From the NCBI GenBank assembly GCA_963573305.1, contig OY754339.1, positions 5,627,941-5,691,940 on the forward strand: a stretch of DNA of 64,000 nucleotides. The letters run 5' to 3'. Made by a program: the position numbers and the translations under genes. Source of the stretch: Pyrrhosoma nymphula (lineage: Eukaryota > Arthropoda > Insecta > Odonata > Coenagrionidae). Positions within the stretch are counted from its first letter, which is position 1, and every line of letters begins with the position of its first letter. This document shows positions 35,801 to 42,067 of this stretch, piece after piece. The notes beneath the pieces are model-generated. The model did no database searches and was not told the DNA's origin. It worked only from the letters and a program-made list of their open reading frames with translations.

Positions 35801-38800
35801 GAGTTTTGCATGTCCCTAGTCATATGTCAATAACATCCATGTTGTCATTTTAAAAGTCATTCTTTTTTTGCTGCAGATGGGAGTTGTGAAGCCTTCATTA
35901 CGGCAGCCCATTCGTCCAGGTGTATGGAAGGTCCTTATGGTTGAGGATGGCGCATCGGAACCGACGGCCATGGTGAAATTTCTCATCACTCCATTGCAGT
36001 TTGTGTCTGGTGTTGAAGTTTCACAACAGCAAGCAGGGTAAGTTGATTGTCTGTGATATCTTTGTGTTAATGTGATCACCGTCTCACTTAGTGAGCTGTT
36101 GCTAATTAGTGTGGTTTGAGTCCAACGAGACTCTAAATTGGCAATTGGGATATCATTATCATTTACTTGGATTTTGGTCTCAGAAGGTTTTCTTATGAAA
36201 TAATCTTGAATTTCTTTGTCTCTTTCCGATTGAAGTATTTTTCCTGGCAAATTCATGCAGCACTTGAACAAGAGATGATCTTTCATAATGAATCACATAT
36301 TTGAGTTCAAATATATGTGCATTAATTTTTAATGCCAATGACAATTTAGGAAAAGGTAACCAACTTAACAGTATGTGGCAATTGAATATGCTGTAATGAA
36401 TAGCAATTAATTGCATGATACATTTTAAAAAGGATAAGATCTCCTGGACTGAAAATTAAACCACAGACCTTTGGCTTGCGAGGACAATGCACAGATCAAT
36501 ATTCCACCCAGGATTCTGGATTTCTTTGGCAATTTCAGGAGCACTGTTGAAAGCTGGATGGTGTTTGCCGTTTTGCTCCATCAAGGCTAGCCAGACAGTT
36601 GTGATTCTTATCAATTGCAGGATTTGTAAAAATACTCTGCTTCCATTATTGTCAGTATTTAACTTGTCTGCAGGGCTGCCGGTGAACTCACTCTTCTCAC
36701 TTTTGTTCAAAACACTCACTATTCCTCACTTTATTTAAAAAACGCTCACGATTCTCACTTTTTAAGATTCATTTTTTCACTCATTTTTTTGTTTCTGAAC
36801 GTCAAAACTGTAGGCATGTGAGAAATGTGTTAGACTCATCCAAGCGATATTTTTAGGATAAGTGATTTAGGATTAGTGATTAATACTATGCACTTTATTT
36901 TCTATTTTCTTAAGTTGCTCAAGCATTTGCTCACAGCAATCACTGCCAACTAAGTAATTTCTCAGAGTTTGAACAGCACACAACGTGTCTTGGTATGAGG
37001 AACCTCTTCATCTTCTGCCTCCTCTTCATCTGCACCCTCCTCCTGGTGTCTGTCCAAGGTGGCATCTACACTCTGTATCTCTGTTGTCACCACACAAGAA
37101 TCTAATTAGACAAACTCAGAGAATGTACAATTTGCCTGAAGAAGATTCCAGTCATTGTCTATAGTATCGTCATCGCAAGTAATTTCAGTTGGAATTTCTT
37201 CATCACTGTCAATAAAAAATCCTGCTTTCCTAAAGCAGTTATATATGGTCTCTTCCTTAACTTGCTTTCAAGCCCATGATATGTAGTTTAAGGCTTCCAG
37301 TAAATTAAGTTTGATCGCCTTTATATTCCTTCCACAATCATGCAGAGATATCATTTTCTGCTCAATCATTTTGCGATAATGCACCTTAAATGAATGAATT
37401 ATTCCTAAGTCCAGTGGTTGGAGCACACTGGTACAATTTGCAGGAAAAAATATTAATTGTATATTTCTCAAGTGGACATTTGGTGGATGGGCTGGACACT
37501 GATCTACAAACAGCAGAATTTTCCTGTTCTGAGACCCAATTTTAGCATCCAGAGCGTGAAGCTGGTTCTCAAATATATCTGAAGTCATCCATGCTCTGTA
37601 ATTAGCAGTGTACATAGTGGGCAACGTTTTGGAATGTTGGAAGCACCTAGGACTTTTAGATTTACCAGTCATGAGTGGCTGAAGCTTCTCACTTCCATCT
37701 GCATTTGTGATTAGTAAGACTGTAAGTCTTTGTTTGCAAAGCACCCCTCCGTGACATTGCTCCCCTTTGAAACTCAATGTTTTTGCTGGCAGCACATTAA
37801 AAAACAACCCTGTCTCATCTGCATTGAGGACATCATTTGGGCTATAGCCTTCAAGGAGTTCACTCAGTTTTGACAGCTTCCATTGAGTTGCAGTCTCAAT
37901 GTCAACACTTTTGCTTTCACCACACACAGCCTTGTATACGAGGTTGTGCCTATTTTTGAATCTATCCAACCAACCATTGGATGCTGTGAAATTTTCAATT
38001 CCCAATCTTGTGGCGATGTGCAGAGCTTTTTCTCGTACGATGACACCATTTTTAGGGATATTTGAAGACCTAGCACTCAAAATCACCCTTCCATTTCTTC
38101 ATACTTAGGGTTCTTAACATATTTTCTCTTTTTAGACAAATTACCGCACAGGTTGGCTTGTTTCAGAATCCCATCGCAATTTCTCACAATAGTATTTAGT
38201 GTAGAGATAGGCAATCGTAGCAGTTTCGCTAGATCAACGCAAGTTCCACCATGAGAATCGACTTGTTCTAAAATGTCCTTTTTCCTCCTCGCTTTTCCAT
38301 TGCCAAGCAGGATAAAATAACGTCCCAGTTTAGTTGAGGATGACTTAACAACACATGAGAATCTGATCAACCGTGATGTTCGACTAGTCCAAACAATTGT
38401 TCAACTAAAAAAATTAAAATTTATGATTTAGTCTAATTAAGGTACAATAAAGCAAGTTTTGATAAGTTTAATTCGTTAGTAGCCTATCATAGATAATCGA
38501 GGCAGTGCAAATGATCTCAGTTGTCCACTAGTACGAGTTCTTTCATTTTTCATCATGTCTGGATAAGAATTCATTTTCATTCTTCAAAGTTTCTACTTAG
38601 GTAAAAAATGAATACTCCTCCGCAGGTTTAATTACATTGTATAAATTACATAGTTAGCTCCTAGCCTTCCAATGTCTTCATTTCATAGCTTGAATCATTT
38701 CCTGGCAGATTATGAGTTAACGTAGTTCAAACATCTGCTACGAGTGGGGCTGTAAATTATCCCCGCCAAATTCAAATTCTTTCTTCAAACAGGTCCTATT

Positions 38801-41100
38801 GCTGCTCTTTTTCGTATTTTTTCTGCAAATATGTGCAAGACAAAGTAAAAAAGTGTTTAACAGAGGATTATATGCAAGAGTAATGGACTTTTAAAGTTAA
38901 ATTATATTTTGATTGAGCGTGTTGTGGTGCGAATTACGAGAAAACTGAAAAATGTACAGTCTAAATTCGGGGTTCAGCATACATTGGAAACATAGGAAAT
39001 TGAATGGGACTTCGTAAAAGTGGTGTAAATTGCAGGAAAACATAATTTCCAATTACACAAATACGAGGTTTCACTGTATATTTTTTCTAAAAATGATTAT
39101 TTGTGAATTAAAGCTTTTGGGATGTCCAAACGGGCGAAAGGTTCCATGTATTCTGGCATTTCTATGTCCGACACAGCCCTCGTTGTCAGGGGCGTCAACA
39201 GATTCGCCGGAAAAGTACTATCTTTCAGCGATTTATGAAGTTAAAACCAGATATTTTTTTGTCATTTTTATGCTTAGAAACAGTAAAAGAACGATATTAT
39301 AGAATTATCAGTAACTGGAATGAAAATGCCTTGCACAAAAATGACTACGCTTCATTTCATAGCTTGAATCATATCTGGCAGATTACGATTTGATGTAGTT
39401 CAAATTTCTGTTACTAGTGGCGCTGTATACTATTCCCACCACATTCAAATTCTTCCTTTAAAATGGTCCTAATGCTGCTCTCTTTCGTATTTTTTCCGCA
39501 TACATGTACAAGACAAAGTCAAAAAGTGCTTTACAAAGGATGATATGCATGACTAATGGACTTAAGAAGTGAATTTCATTTTTTGAAAGAGCGAGTTGTG
39601 GTGCAAATTGCAGGAAAACTGCAAAATGCATAGTCTAAATTTGGGGTTCTGCATACGTTGGGAATATAGGAAATTGTATGGGACTTTGCAAAAGTGGTGT
39701 AAATTGCAGGAAAACATAATTTCCAATAACGCAAATACGAGGTTTCACTGTATATATGTACCTTTTATGTTACCAGTTTACATCTTATATTTTGTTGACT
39801 CAAGAAAATCTTTTTTTCCTTGTCAATTGAGTCAGTCTTTGTTTATGCATAGCTGAATTTGATGTCACTATTTAGAGATGTTGCCCGTTTGTTAAATTCT
39901 TTGCAGACATAGTTTGTCTTGTCTCTGTCTATACTCAATTACTTTATTTACATCCTGATTTATAACATAAATACATTTTATGTTACCAGTTTACATTCTA
40001 ATTGTTGATAACTCGAGAAAATCTTTTGTTCCTGTCTTTCTTTATCAGTAAATAATACTAGTCCTTTATGTGCTCTATTTTATTTCAATATTTACTATGT
40101 TGTTTGTGCATACCGCACATTGAAACATCTTCGTGTTGACATAAAAATTTCAAAATCACGAGACAACATTTGCAGTATGAAGTTTGTATGTAGAATACAT
40201 TCATCAATGGCTCCAAACTCAAAATATTGCTGATATTCTTTAGTTATGTTCCTTAATAACGTCACTATTTACTCACTTTTTCCATTAAAATCTCACTTTT
40301 CTTGGAGAAGACTCACTTTTCTCACTTAATTTTGGAATCTACTCGCTGGTAGCCTGCTTGTCTGTCTTCTGTCAAATATTTGATGGACTACATAATCTGT
40401 GCAACATGATGCATCCCATGCAAGCGCTGATCATTTGCACCACAATATGCTGTATTTGGTTAACCTAGCAGTTTGACCTCATAAATTACTTGTTCTGTTG
40501 TGCTGGATCAATATGAAAGGATGTGGTAGTTTTCTCATTGTCTGATTTTCATTTATTTAGGTTTCTTCACAATGGTCCAGGTCAGGGCTATGAAGCATTT
40601 TCTGCGGACTTTGAACGCTTTTCCTTCTGGACTGCCCCTGGTGAGTCAGAGAAGGAAGCTGGTGGGGCTAGACTGAGACGGGCGTTAGTCAATTCCCGTC
40701 GATTTGGGCATGATCTTCATGGCTGGATTGACTCTCTGACTTCAAAGTAAGTTTTTACAGATAATGACTCAAAACTGAACCCTGAAAACAATCTTTCATT
40801 TTAACCAAATGTAGTGAATCAATTAAATCTTGTTTTTTTGTGGCTCTTCATTTGTGCCTGGTATTTATTTCATTGTACGATGATAATTACATCCTTTTTA
40901 TTTGCTCCAGGTTCTACTCTATACGTGAATCATGTCTAGCTGAGGATTTAAAAGTTTCTGCGGCAGCTAATGTTGATGCTCAATGCCAGGGTATTAAACT
41001 CCTAAAATCCTGTACTTCCACCAAATGGAGTTCTCTCTACCCTGACCCTAAGTCTGAAATTCGTGGTGTAAACTTCACCTCAGGTCGACTGAACAGGTAA
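8608..41100 (+). CDS. oxt: Peptide O-xylosyltransferase, 15 exons, 5' end missing
   Basis: Golgi type II glycosyltransferase (EC 2.4.2.26, CAZy GT14). It transfers xylose from UDP-xylose to serines of proteoglycan core proteins, the first step of the glycosaminoglycan linker. Fifteen exons join with matching phases to 940 codons plus TAA. In the numbering of this partial protein: residues 1-67 conserved N-terminal region (CKKLLANVAC); about 68-167 WSC domain; about 175-540 GT14 catalytic domain (FFIHVDARQDYL, SESDFPVK, SHGRDAQRF, GIAVDGGSDW, LLPAE then SFFHT, VDWCGCSPNDF); the rest is the Xylo_C domain, ending PDPKSE...GRLNR. The Glu of LLPAE aligns with what I recall as the catalytic base of human XT1. 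The cytoplasmic tail and signal anchor are not found, so the true N-terminus lies upstream. All exons are intact despite heavy transposon insertion in the introns. Confidence 0.95.
10382..10538 (+). CDS. oxt: oxt exon b: WSC domain, first half
   Basis: Acceptor TTGTATTTCAG, donor CTC|GTAAGT. Phase 1 in, phase 2 out. It reads GRSLGCFQDEKTFRLLSGYY and ends CINLCLQSGFPYAGVQYS, the start of a WSC domain with its first conserved cysteines. The WSC fold is presumed to bind carbohydrate. Confidence 0.94.
10539..12167. other. oxt: oxt intron b-c
   Basis: GT-AG intron of 1.6 kb. Apart from a small LINE-tail-like repeat at 11239-11296 I see no coding or structured element. The open frames here have no recognisable domain. 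Confidence 0.6.
11239..11296 (+). repeat. Short 3'-tail-like retroposon fragment ending in GTAGATGTAG
   Basis: A GGTGGCTTGCAGGGTAT segment followed by TATGTAGATGTAG. From memory, this type of 3' end (a short core, then GTAGAT iterations) is common on RTE-type LINEs and SINEs in arthropod genomes. Only the tail is present. Confidence 0.4.
12168..12310 (+). CDS. oxt: oxt exon c: WSC domain, second half
   Basis: Acceptor with a long T tract ending TTTAG; donor GCAA|GTGAGT. Phase 2 in, phase 1 out. It reads SECFCGSEEPP...DSSCNMKCPADPKLACGG...NVYQTGI. This is the C-terminal half of the WSC domain, with the CxC, CxxxC and CGG hallmarks. Confidence 0.95.
12311..14008. other. oxt: oxt intron c-d
   Basis: GT-AG intron of 1.7 kb. 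It contains the 200-bp hairpin element at 12871-13070; nothing else recognised. Confidence 0.6.
12859..13082. mobile_element. Hairpin (fold-back) element, copy 1, with 12-bp target duplication
   Basis: The element spans 12871-13070 and is flanked by identical AAACAATATTTT at 12859-12870 and 13071-13082. Two near-perfect arms of about 75 nt (…GGAAAACTTTGTTATATTCC… / reverse complement) meet at a loop of about 10 nt. A 40-nt unpaired tail follows the right arm (…GAACTTCCACAAGGTTGAGC…). Copy 2 is at 58812-59162. Near the hairpin tip of the other copy the sequence CTGAAGAT-GACGC-loop-GCGTC-GAAAC recalls a hammerhead-ribozyme core. A long, variable target duplication plus an asymmetric tail suggests reverse transcription-based insertion, perhaps driven by a Penelope-like element, rather than cut-and-paste. 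Confidence 0.75.
14009..14226 (+). CDS. oxt: oxt exon d: start of GT14 catalytic domain
   Basis: Acceptor CCCTTTTAG, donor GATGCA|GTAAGT. Phase 1 in, phase 0 out. It reads a Pro-rich linker (REAPVPTPPHLPDG), then VRIAFLLTLNGRALRQVRRL and FFIHVDA. This is the opening strand and helix of the core-2/I-branching (GT14) fold. Confidence 0.95.
14227..15013. other. oxt: oxt intron d-e
   Basis: GT-AG intron of 787 bp. It contains a near-perfect inverted repeat at 14579-14691; the rest is unremarkable AT-rich sequence. Confidence 0.6.
14579..14691. repeat. Inverted repeat with 39-bp arms
   Basis: The arms at 14579-14617 and 14653-14691 are reverse complements with about one mismatch (TTATCAAGCATAAATTACTT...), separated by a 35-nt loop. 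It looks like a small fold-back MITE. I could not establish a target duplication. Confidence 0.65.
15014..15279 (+). CDS. oxt: oxt exon e: GT14 catalytic core
   Basis: Acceptor TTGTTCAG, donor GTGAA|GTGAGT. Phase 0 in, phase 2 out. It reads RQDYLFRELL...NIRLSRKRFSTIWGGASLL...WPWDYVVNLSESDFPV, the conserved middle of the GT14 domain. The WGG(A/S) and NLS..D segments are diagnostic of xylosyltransferases. Confidence 0.96.
15477..15617 (+). CDS. oxt: oxt exon f: GT14 core, ends at a GC donor
   Basis: Acceptor CTTCCAG, phase 2 in. It reads KTDAQLVSFLTANRGKSF, then SHGRDAQRFVQKQGLDKTF and ECDLHMW. The exon ends TGGAG|GCAAGTAA, the classic consensus of the minor GC-AG intron class. Using the GT four bases further on would put a TGA stop two codons into the next exon. 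The GC site restores HMWRAGERQLPEG, matching the family's HMWR.G.R..PEG. Confidence 0.94.
15878..15953 (+). repeat. Two-copy 36-bp tandem duplication
   Basis: ATTGAATTTGAATCCCGAAT followed by CCAAATCTC and a T run occurs twice, offset by 36 bp; a third, degraded half-copy follows. It is a local slippage-type duplication. Confidence 0.7.
16515..17615. mobile_element. Long fold-back element with arms of about 150 bp
   Basis: Sequence from about 16515 to 16685 reappears as its reverse complement between about 17430 and 17612 (for example AATGAAGGTCAAATCATCGA against TCGATGATTTGACCTTCATT). It shows moderate divergence and small indels. The arms enclose about 750 bp, most of which is a later hAT MITE (16778-17293). 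No coding region or target duplication was found. Confidence 0.65.
16778..17293. mobile_element. hAT-type MITE with perfect 8-bp target duplication
   Basis: ATATTTAC occurs at 16770-16777 and again at 17294-17301. The element starts CAGGGTTGATAGATTAAAAT and ends TTTTTATCAACTCTG, giving imperfect inverted ends beginning CAGGGTTGAT / CAGAGTTGAT, as is usual for hAT elements. The 516-bp interior is AT-rich and has no transposase. It sits inside the loop of the fold-back element and so is younger than it. Confidence 0.8.
18666..20379. mobile_element. TA-flanked terminal-inverted-repeat element, 1.7 kb, no transposase
   Basis: The ends are CCGTATAAACGCGTGTAAGA and the reverse complement of CCGTATAAACTTATGTAAGA, each bordered by TA (18664-18665, 20380-20381), as in the Tc1/mariner-pogo group. 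The right end carries a second, inverted copy of the GTGTAAGAGGTGCACCC motif around 20303-20321. The interior is notably GC-richer than the surroundings (for example 19350-19390 and 19930-20290) and has no long coding frame. It is non-autonomous. Confidence 0.7.
20382..21512. other. oxt: Unassigned intron sequence
   Basis: No gene, repeat or structured element recognised before the acceptor at 21511-21512. Confidence 0.5.
21513..21693 (+). CDS. oxt: oxt exon g: GT14 core with GGSDW and LLPAE
   Basis: Acceptor GAAACAG, donor GAG|GTCTGT. Phase 2 in, phase 0 out. It reads RAGERQLPEGIAVDGGSDWV, then a variable segment (SGGDDPNSPLSD) and KALFRHTLLPAE. The Glu at the exon end, followed by SFFHT in the next exon, is the conserved acid proposed as catalytic base in this family. 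Confidence 0.96.
22062..22238 (+). CDS. oxt: oxt exon h: C-terminal part of GT14 domain
   Basis: Acceptor CTTGTTTGTAG, donor CTACAG|GTAATG. Phase 0 on both sides (59 codons). It reads SFFHTALRNSKHCGTYVDNN, NWRRRLGCRCQYRHVVDWCG and CSPNDF. The CxC and WCGCSPNDF signature is near-invariant in animal xylosyltransferases. Confidence 0.97.
22830..23302 (-). pseudogene. Tigger transposase remnants (HTH plus fragment of DDE domain)
   Basis: The minus strand at 23302-23090 reads a CENP-B/pogo helix-turn-helix segment (ELDIPGSTWNTTVKTRK). At about 23045-22830 it reads a DDE-domain fragment (DFKGEPCHGSK, RLTVLLGANPDGS, SKNPRCFKN). The intervening DNA-binding half and most of the catalytic domain are missing, so it is an internally deleted copy. 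The first catalytic Asp motif and the later NC.S.LQPLD motif are not seen. Confidence 0.7.
23672..25192 (-). CDS. hAT transposase, catalytic and dimerisation part, uninterrupted
   Basis: A 506-codon open frame. Seen in order: PGGGDLPHARTLREKYVNYL; the first Asp motif in IDVFCDETTDKKG; the second Asp motif in SVITDSAKYMTK; the hAT C..H motif IQCWAHKLNLVG; a helical insertion domain; and a C-terminal dimerisation segment (CANVDSERFLSCYS, LTARRTNLNEDNLATMAIF). The first roughly 28 residues (FYKFCNFFVLRIRI...) look like translated intron, and a CAG|GGGGTGG acceptor-like site near 25110 suggests the real exon starts there. The 5' zinc-finger part lies at 25320-25718. Whether the whole gene is still translatable is doubtful because the 5' part changes frame. 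Confidence 0.8.
   Translation of the reverse strand: MIKFYKFCNFFVLRIRIHSPFILYLQYPGGGDLPHARTLREKYVNYLAKDRIKEVKVAVQGKPIDVFCDETTDKKGRCVFVVLFRTFKDFNEQPLLYVGGVHFLESADATQCIRAILESLRIYNVQYSDVKSVITDSAKYMTKCVAGLKLIIGEGLIHIQCWAHKLNLVGNIWIHQMADLNRAVLMTKSLFLHTRKRKHLYLKFLQDRNEKSLVLFPIPVDTRWNSWFLSVFYLADYFRHIVDFCNTDEMEAVHNSNVRYFCTLNNDTIDSIQCQAIFVMEQGKQLVDLIKLLEGSNYPNAHTLHRELRKLKMSLDNIQKGIFFDKTTNYLQTMTTSKAAAVKSILMQMASKASTKLSSLMVEDPSRKICENLSVFDPQEVLTTGVNPDLITKLKKVNGLESMETEKLMLGFGELQQLLQKQNSQGSVDIINAMQVLKLSDTSFAFKCLEAIWTPCANVDSERFLSCYSTVLTARRTNLNEDNLATMAIFHLKIQKFNSNLSLYVS
25320..25718 (-). pseudogene. 5' part of the hAT transposase: BED/C2H2-like finger and linker
   Basis: Reading down from 25718: AKQREAEFRDHGLYC, then a CxxC...HxxxxxH finger (FCRFCNTTVSW, CTKHIASEKHKSS), as in CGGBP1 and related hAT proteins. 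The frame stops at 25500. The continuation (RQASITKLLQTTKK, IPLEKVDDPHIRRWLNKY) is in another frame down to about 25330. An intron of about 0.2 kb then probably joins it to the catalytic exon. Either a frameshift or an unrecognised small intron separates finger and linker. Confidence 0.65.
27491..27596 (+). CDS. oxt: oxt exon i: GT14 domain end
   Basis: Acceptor TTCTTTTATAG, donor CTTCTG|GTATGT. Phase 0 in, phase 1 out. It reads GTEDRQLYFARKFEPIISQA and ends WLYGPYPS, the family's (FF)ARKFE...I...Y.YG.YP segment. Confidence 0.95.
27811..28040 (+). CDS. oxt: oxt exon j: transition to the C-terminal domain
   Basis: Acceptor TATTTTCTAG, donor TATCAG|GTTTGT. Phase 1 in, phase 0 out. It reads SIDSYWQSIFHHADLSPAAD, then TLAHSAARLGS and LTPTKVLEVTSYHRDDSYQ. 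This covers the end of the catalytic domain and the start of Xylo_C. Confidence 0.94.
28041..29566. other. oxt: oxt intron j-k
   Basis: GT-AG intron of 1.5 kb. The right half is a 3' fragment of a non-LTR retrotransposon on the minus strand. The left half (28041-28680) has open frames on both strands without recognisable domains and may be further repeat sequence. Confidence 0.55.
28685..29502 (-). pseudogene. Non-LTR retrotransposon 3' fragment (RT C-terminus and 3' UTR)
   Basis: The minus strand at 29502-29110 reads a 130-codon frame with the typical C-terminal region of arthropod LINE polyproteins: HVPKYHSLILENSFLISSCK, LWNCLPENLRTYSTISMFKR. About 400 bp of likely 3' UTR follow. There is no RT catalytic motif, so the copy is 5'-truncated, as usual for LINEs. 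It ends only about 60 bp before the exon-k acceptor. Confidence 0.65.
29567..29716 (+). CDS. oxt: oxt exon k: Xylo_C domain
   Basis: Acceptor GCCTCTTTTAG, donor CTCAAG|GTATGT. Phase 0 on both sides (50 codons). It reads GSLVLYEAVLPGGSKVVIET and WVVPQHHVFFYPK, a beta-rich segment of the C-terminal domain. Confidence 0.93.
29717..30689. other. oxt: oxt intron k-l, left part
   Basis: No gene or repeat recognised. Confidence 0.5.
30690..32570 (-). pseudogene. Penelope-like retroelement with RT and GIY-YIG remnants
   Basis: Read on the minus strand from about 32500 downward: NTNVTVLPADKGNF, then ETFCADEDYVLKVQQLLEDP (N-terminal PLE motifs). The RT thumb-side region follows with FYEQTKGDPMGSPKSSAISK and FIVWPHGPETLTEFL. 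Then come LEAKVKHLKMTFCPNGYGDR, the GIY-YIG start LGLKTPGVYRNPCECGKG, the region FHPEKSTVAKQSLKNGH and finally DWIVKEAVEIRIEEN. Frames shift several times. The palm block between LQQLLEDP and FYEQT is degraded or missing. The YVDD-type catalytic motif expected just before VWPHG reads KYSFI, so this is a dead copy. An 18-bp inverted repeat (30780-30828, CTGTGACTAAGTTTTCCA) falls in the C-terminal end. It fills most of intron k-l. Confidence 0.75.
32612..32926 (+). CDS. oxt: oxt exon l: Xylo_C domain with Ser/Pro-rich insert
   Basis: Acceptor TTGCATTTACAG; donor GGATTG|GTAGGA is weak, and reading through meets TAG two codons later. Phase 0 on both sides (105 codons). It reads VSSEFDQKEQVSRNHIGALG, TFAWFDSAGQL and then a low-complexity run of Ser, Pro, Ala and Gly (about 32846-32926) just before the donor. 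The low-complexity tail is probably a disordered surface loop. Confidence 0.9.
32927..34352. other. oxt: oxt intron l-m, left part
   Basis: No gene recognised. Sequences beginning AGGGTGGC (near 32989) and ending GCCACCCTG (near 33718) could be ends of a small hAT MITE, but no target duplication supports it. Confidence 0.4.
34353..35818 (-). mobile_element. Internally deleted hAT element, same family as the nested copy
   Basis: GTCATATG at 34345-34352 is repeated exactly at 35819-35826. The ends are TAGAGACCTGCAAAA and TTTTGCATGTCCCTA, the same inverted repeats as the element at 23420-26547. The interior aligns in patches to that element, including the degraded transposase C-terminus around 34690-35060 and the finger region around 35150-35290. 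About 1.7 kb of the coding middle is missing. Stops and indels make it a non-coding relic. It ends 58 bp before oxt exon m. Confidence 0.85.
35877..36037 (+). CDS. oxt: oxt exon m: Xylo_C domain
   Basis: Acceptor TTTTGCTGCAG, donor GCAGG|GTAAGT. Phase 0 in, phase 2 out. It reads MGVVKPSLRQPIRPGVWKVL and MVKFLITPLQFVSGVEVSQQ, containing the family's (P)GVW.V segment. Confidence 0.92.
36038..36670. other. oxt: oxt intron m-n, left part
   Basis: No gene recognised; open frames here lack known motifs. It ends with the CTTGTCTG copy that marks the insertion site of the next element. Confidence 0.5.
36860..38370 (-). pseudogene. Tigger (pogo) transposase, frameshifted
   Basis: The minus strand at 38370-38083 reads the psq/HTH region (LEQVDSHGGTCVDLAKLLRL, ISTLNTIVRN). 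At 38086-37268 a 272-codon frame reads the CENP-B HTH (NFTASNGWLDRFKNRHNL) and then the DDE domain. Catalytic Asp motifs are visible in LNADETGLFF and LFVDQCPAHP, and the last block is NCTSVLQPLDLGIIHSFK. The acidic tail and AVQTLRNYLVGSDCCEQM follow near 36890-37190 in further frames. There is a frameshift at about 38086 and another near 36990, plus a break after about 37268, so no full-length product is expected. A DDD/DDE core this well preserved implies moderate age. Confidence 0.85.
38687..39752. repeat. Direct duplication (about 400 bp) of the Tigger right end
   Basis: Positions 38687-39078 and 39353-39752 are two diverged direct copies of the same sequence. They share TCATTTCATAGCTTGAATCA, GGTGTAAATTGCAGGAAAAC and the terminus CGAGGTTTCACTG followed by TA. 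So two Tigger right ends lie 675 bp apart in the same orientation. I found no matching left terminus (CAGTGAAACCTCG) near 36671-36900. The 274 bp between them are unassigned. Confidence 0.8.
40561..40746 (+). CDS. oxt: oxt exon n: Xylo_C domain
   Basis: Acceptor TTTCATTTATTTAG, donor TCAAA|GTAAGT. Phase 2 in, phase 2 out. It reads FLHNGPGQGYEAFSADFERF and ends DLHGWIDSLTS. It follows the transposon-filled 4.5-kb intron directly and is undamaged. Confidence 0.92.
40911..41100 (+). CDS. oxt: oxt terminal exon: C-terminus and TAA stop
   Basis: Acceptor TTTGCTCCAG, phase 2 in. It reads KFYSIRESCLAE, CTSTKWSSLYPDPKSE and ends GRLNR-TAA. Animal xylosyltransferases end with a W..L.PDPKSE...GR(L/I)R motif, so this is the expected natural end. 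The stop codon overlaps a donor-like AACAG|GTAAAA, which leaves open an alternative splice in phase 2. No AATAAA precedes the pogo fragment at 41382; candidates further on are near 43052 and 44063. Confidence 0.93.
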
Positions 41101-41381
41101 AAAGATCAACACTCCAAGTATGAATTTTCCTCACATGATATAGTTTATGATTAAATTGGCCTCAAATGAAATAGTGAGGTGGGGATATTACCCCAATTTC
41201 TTAAGTAGGGGAATTTATGTAACCTGGGTTGCCTATCCTACTTTGTGCGTGACAGTTTTAATTCAGATTGTTCGTCTCTGCATATTTCATTTGACTGCTG
41301 CCTCGTGTAGCAATTTTAGGATAATAATGTAATAATATGAATGTGATAAAGTATTTCATTTTCATTAGCTGAATGGATGTA

Positions 41382-42067
41382 GTGTACTCCCAATTATCCG
41401 TTTTGTGGATTATCCGAGCATGATTTTTTACTCTTCATCAATATTTTCTATTGTCAAAATAAAAAAATTCAGTCAAAAAACACATTTGGATTTCAGCATT
41501 CTCATACAAGCAAGACTTACATAATGCCATTTCTTGCCACTCAACCTTATAAAATGTAATTGTTTTCCTTACTTGCTCACATTGAACATGTTATTTTTAC
41601 CTCATTGTTCATCATCAGTATCTTTCTAACTTTTCTAACCTCATTGTTCATCATCAGTTTCTTTCTAACTTTTGAGTCGTTAATTAGCACTCTCCGGAGC
41701 TTTCTCGCTGGTATATTTTGATAATTAATGGTTTCGTCCTCGATAAACTTCATGAGATCCATTGGAAAAAACAAATTGAAAAAATCTAGTATCGCAGAAT
41801 CTTTGCTAGCACTCTCCTTGCATCAAGAGTATTGGAGATCGAATCCATGAATTTCCGGATTTGCCATATGAATTCCGGGAATTTCTTCTTCGAAGGTGGC
41901 AGTAAATCGTCTTCATCTGAGCTATCTTCAGATTCTGAAGGTGAACTTGGAAATAATTTTTCTTTATCAGAGGCTCCGACCCGACATAGATGATTTAGCA
42001 GATTGAGCTCTAGAAGCATCTTCCTCCTCGGAGTAATCTTCGGAAAAATCATCTAAAAATTCATCCC
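41382..42067. mobile_element. Left-end fragment of the pogo/Jerky-like family
   Basis: It matches the left part of the element at 5552-8198 over about 680 bp. Shared stretches include AATTATCCGTTTTGTGGATT versus GATTATCCATTTTGCGGATT at the end, and GAATTCCGGGAATTTCTTCT inside. It lacks the 253-bp fold-back insertion, so it shows the empty site. It carries a 34-bp local duplication at about 41598-41665 (CTCATTGTTCATCATCAGT twice). The right half of the element is absent. It lies in the 3' flank of oxt. Confidence 0.75.

Larger units (their letters stand above)
36671..40356. mobile_element. hAT-ended composite element with an embedded Tigger
   Basis: CTTGTCTG occurs immediately before 36671 and immediately after 40356, a perfect 8-bp duplication. 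The element starts CAGGGCTGCCGGTGAA and its right end reads CAGGCTACCAGCGAGT on the opposite strand, an imperfect hAT-type inverted end. Both subterminal regions carry multiple TCTCACTTT/ACTCACT motifs (36684-36790; 40268-40328), likely transposase-binding clusters. The interior is a Tigger gene plus a duplicated Tigger end, not a hAT transposase. The span is therefore a non-autonomous element later invaded by Tigger. Confidence 0.75.
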
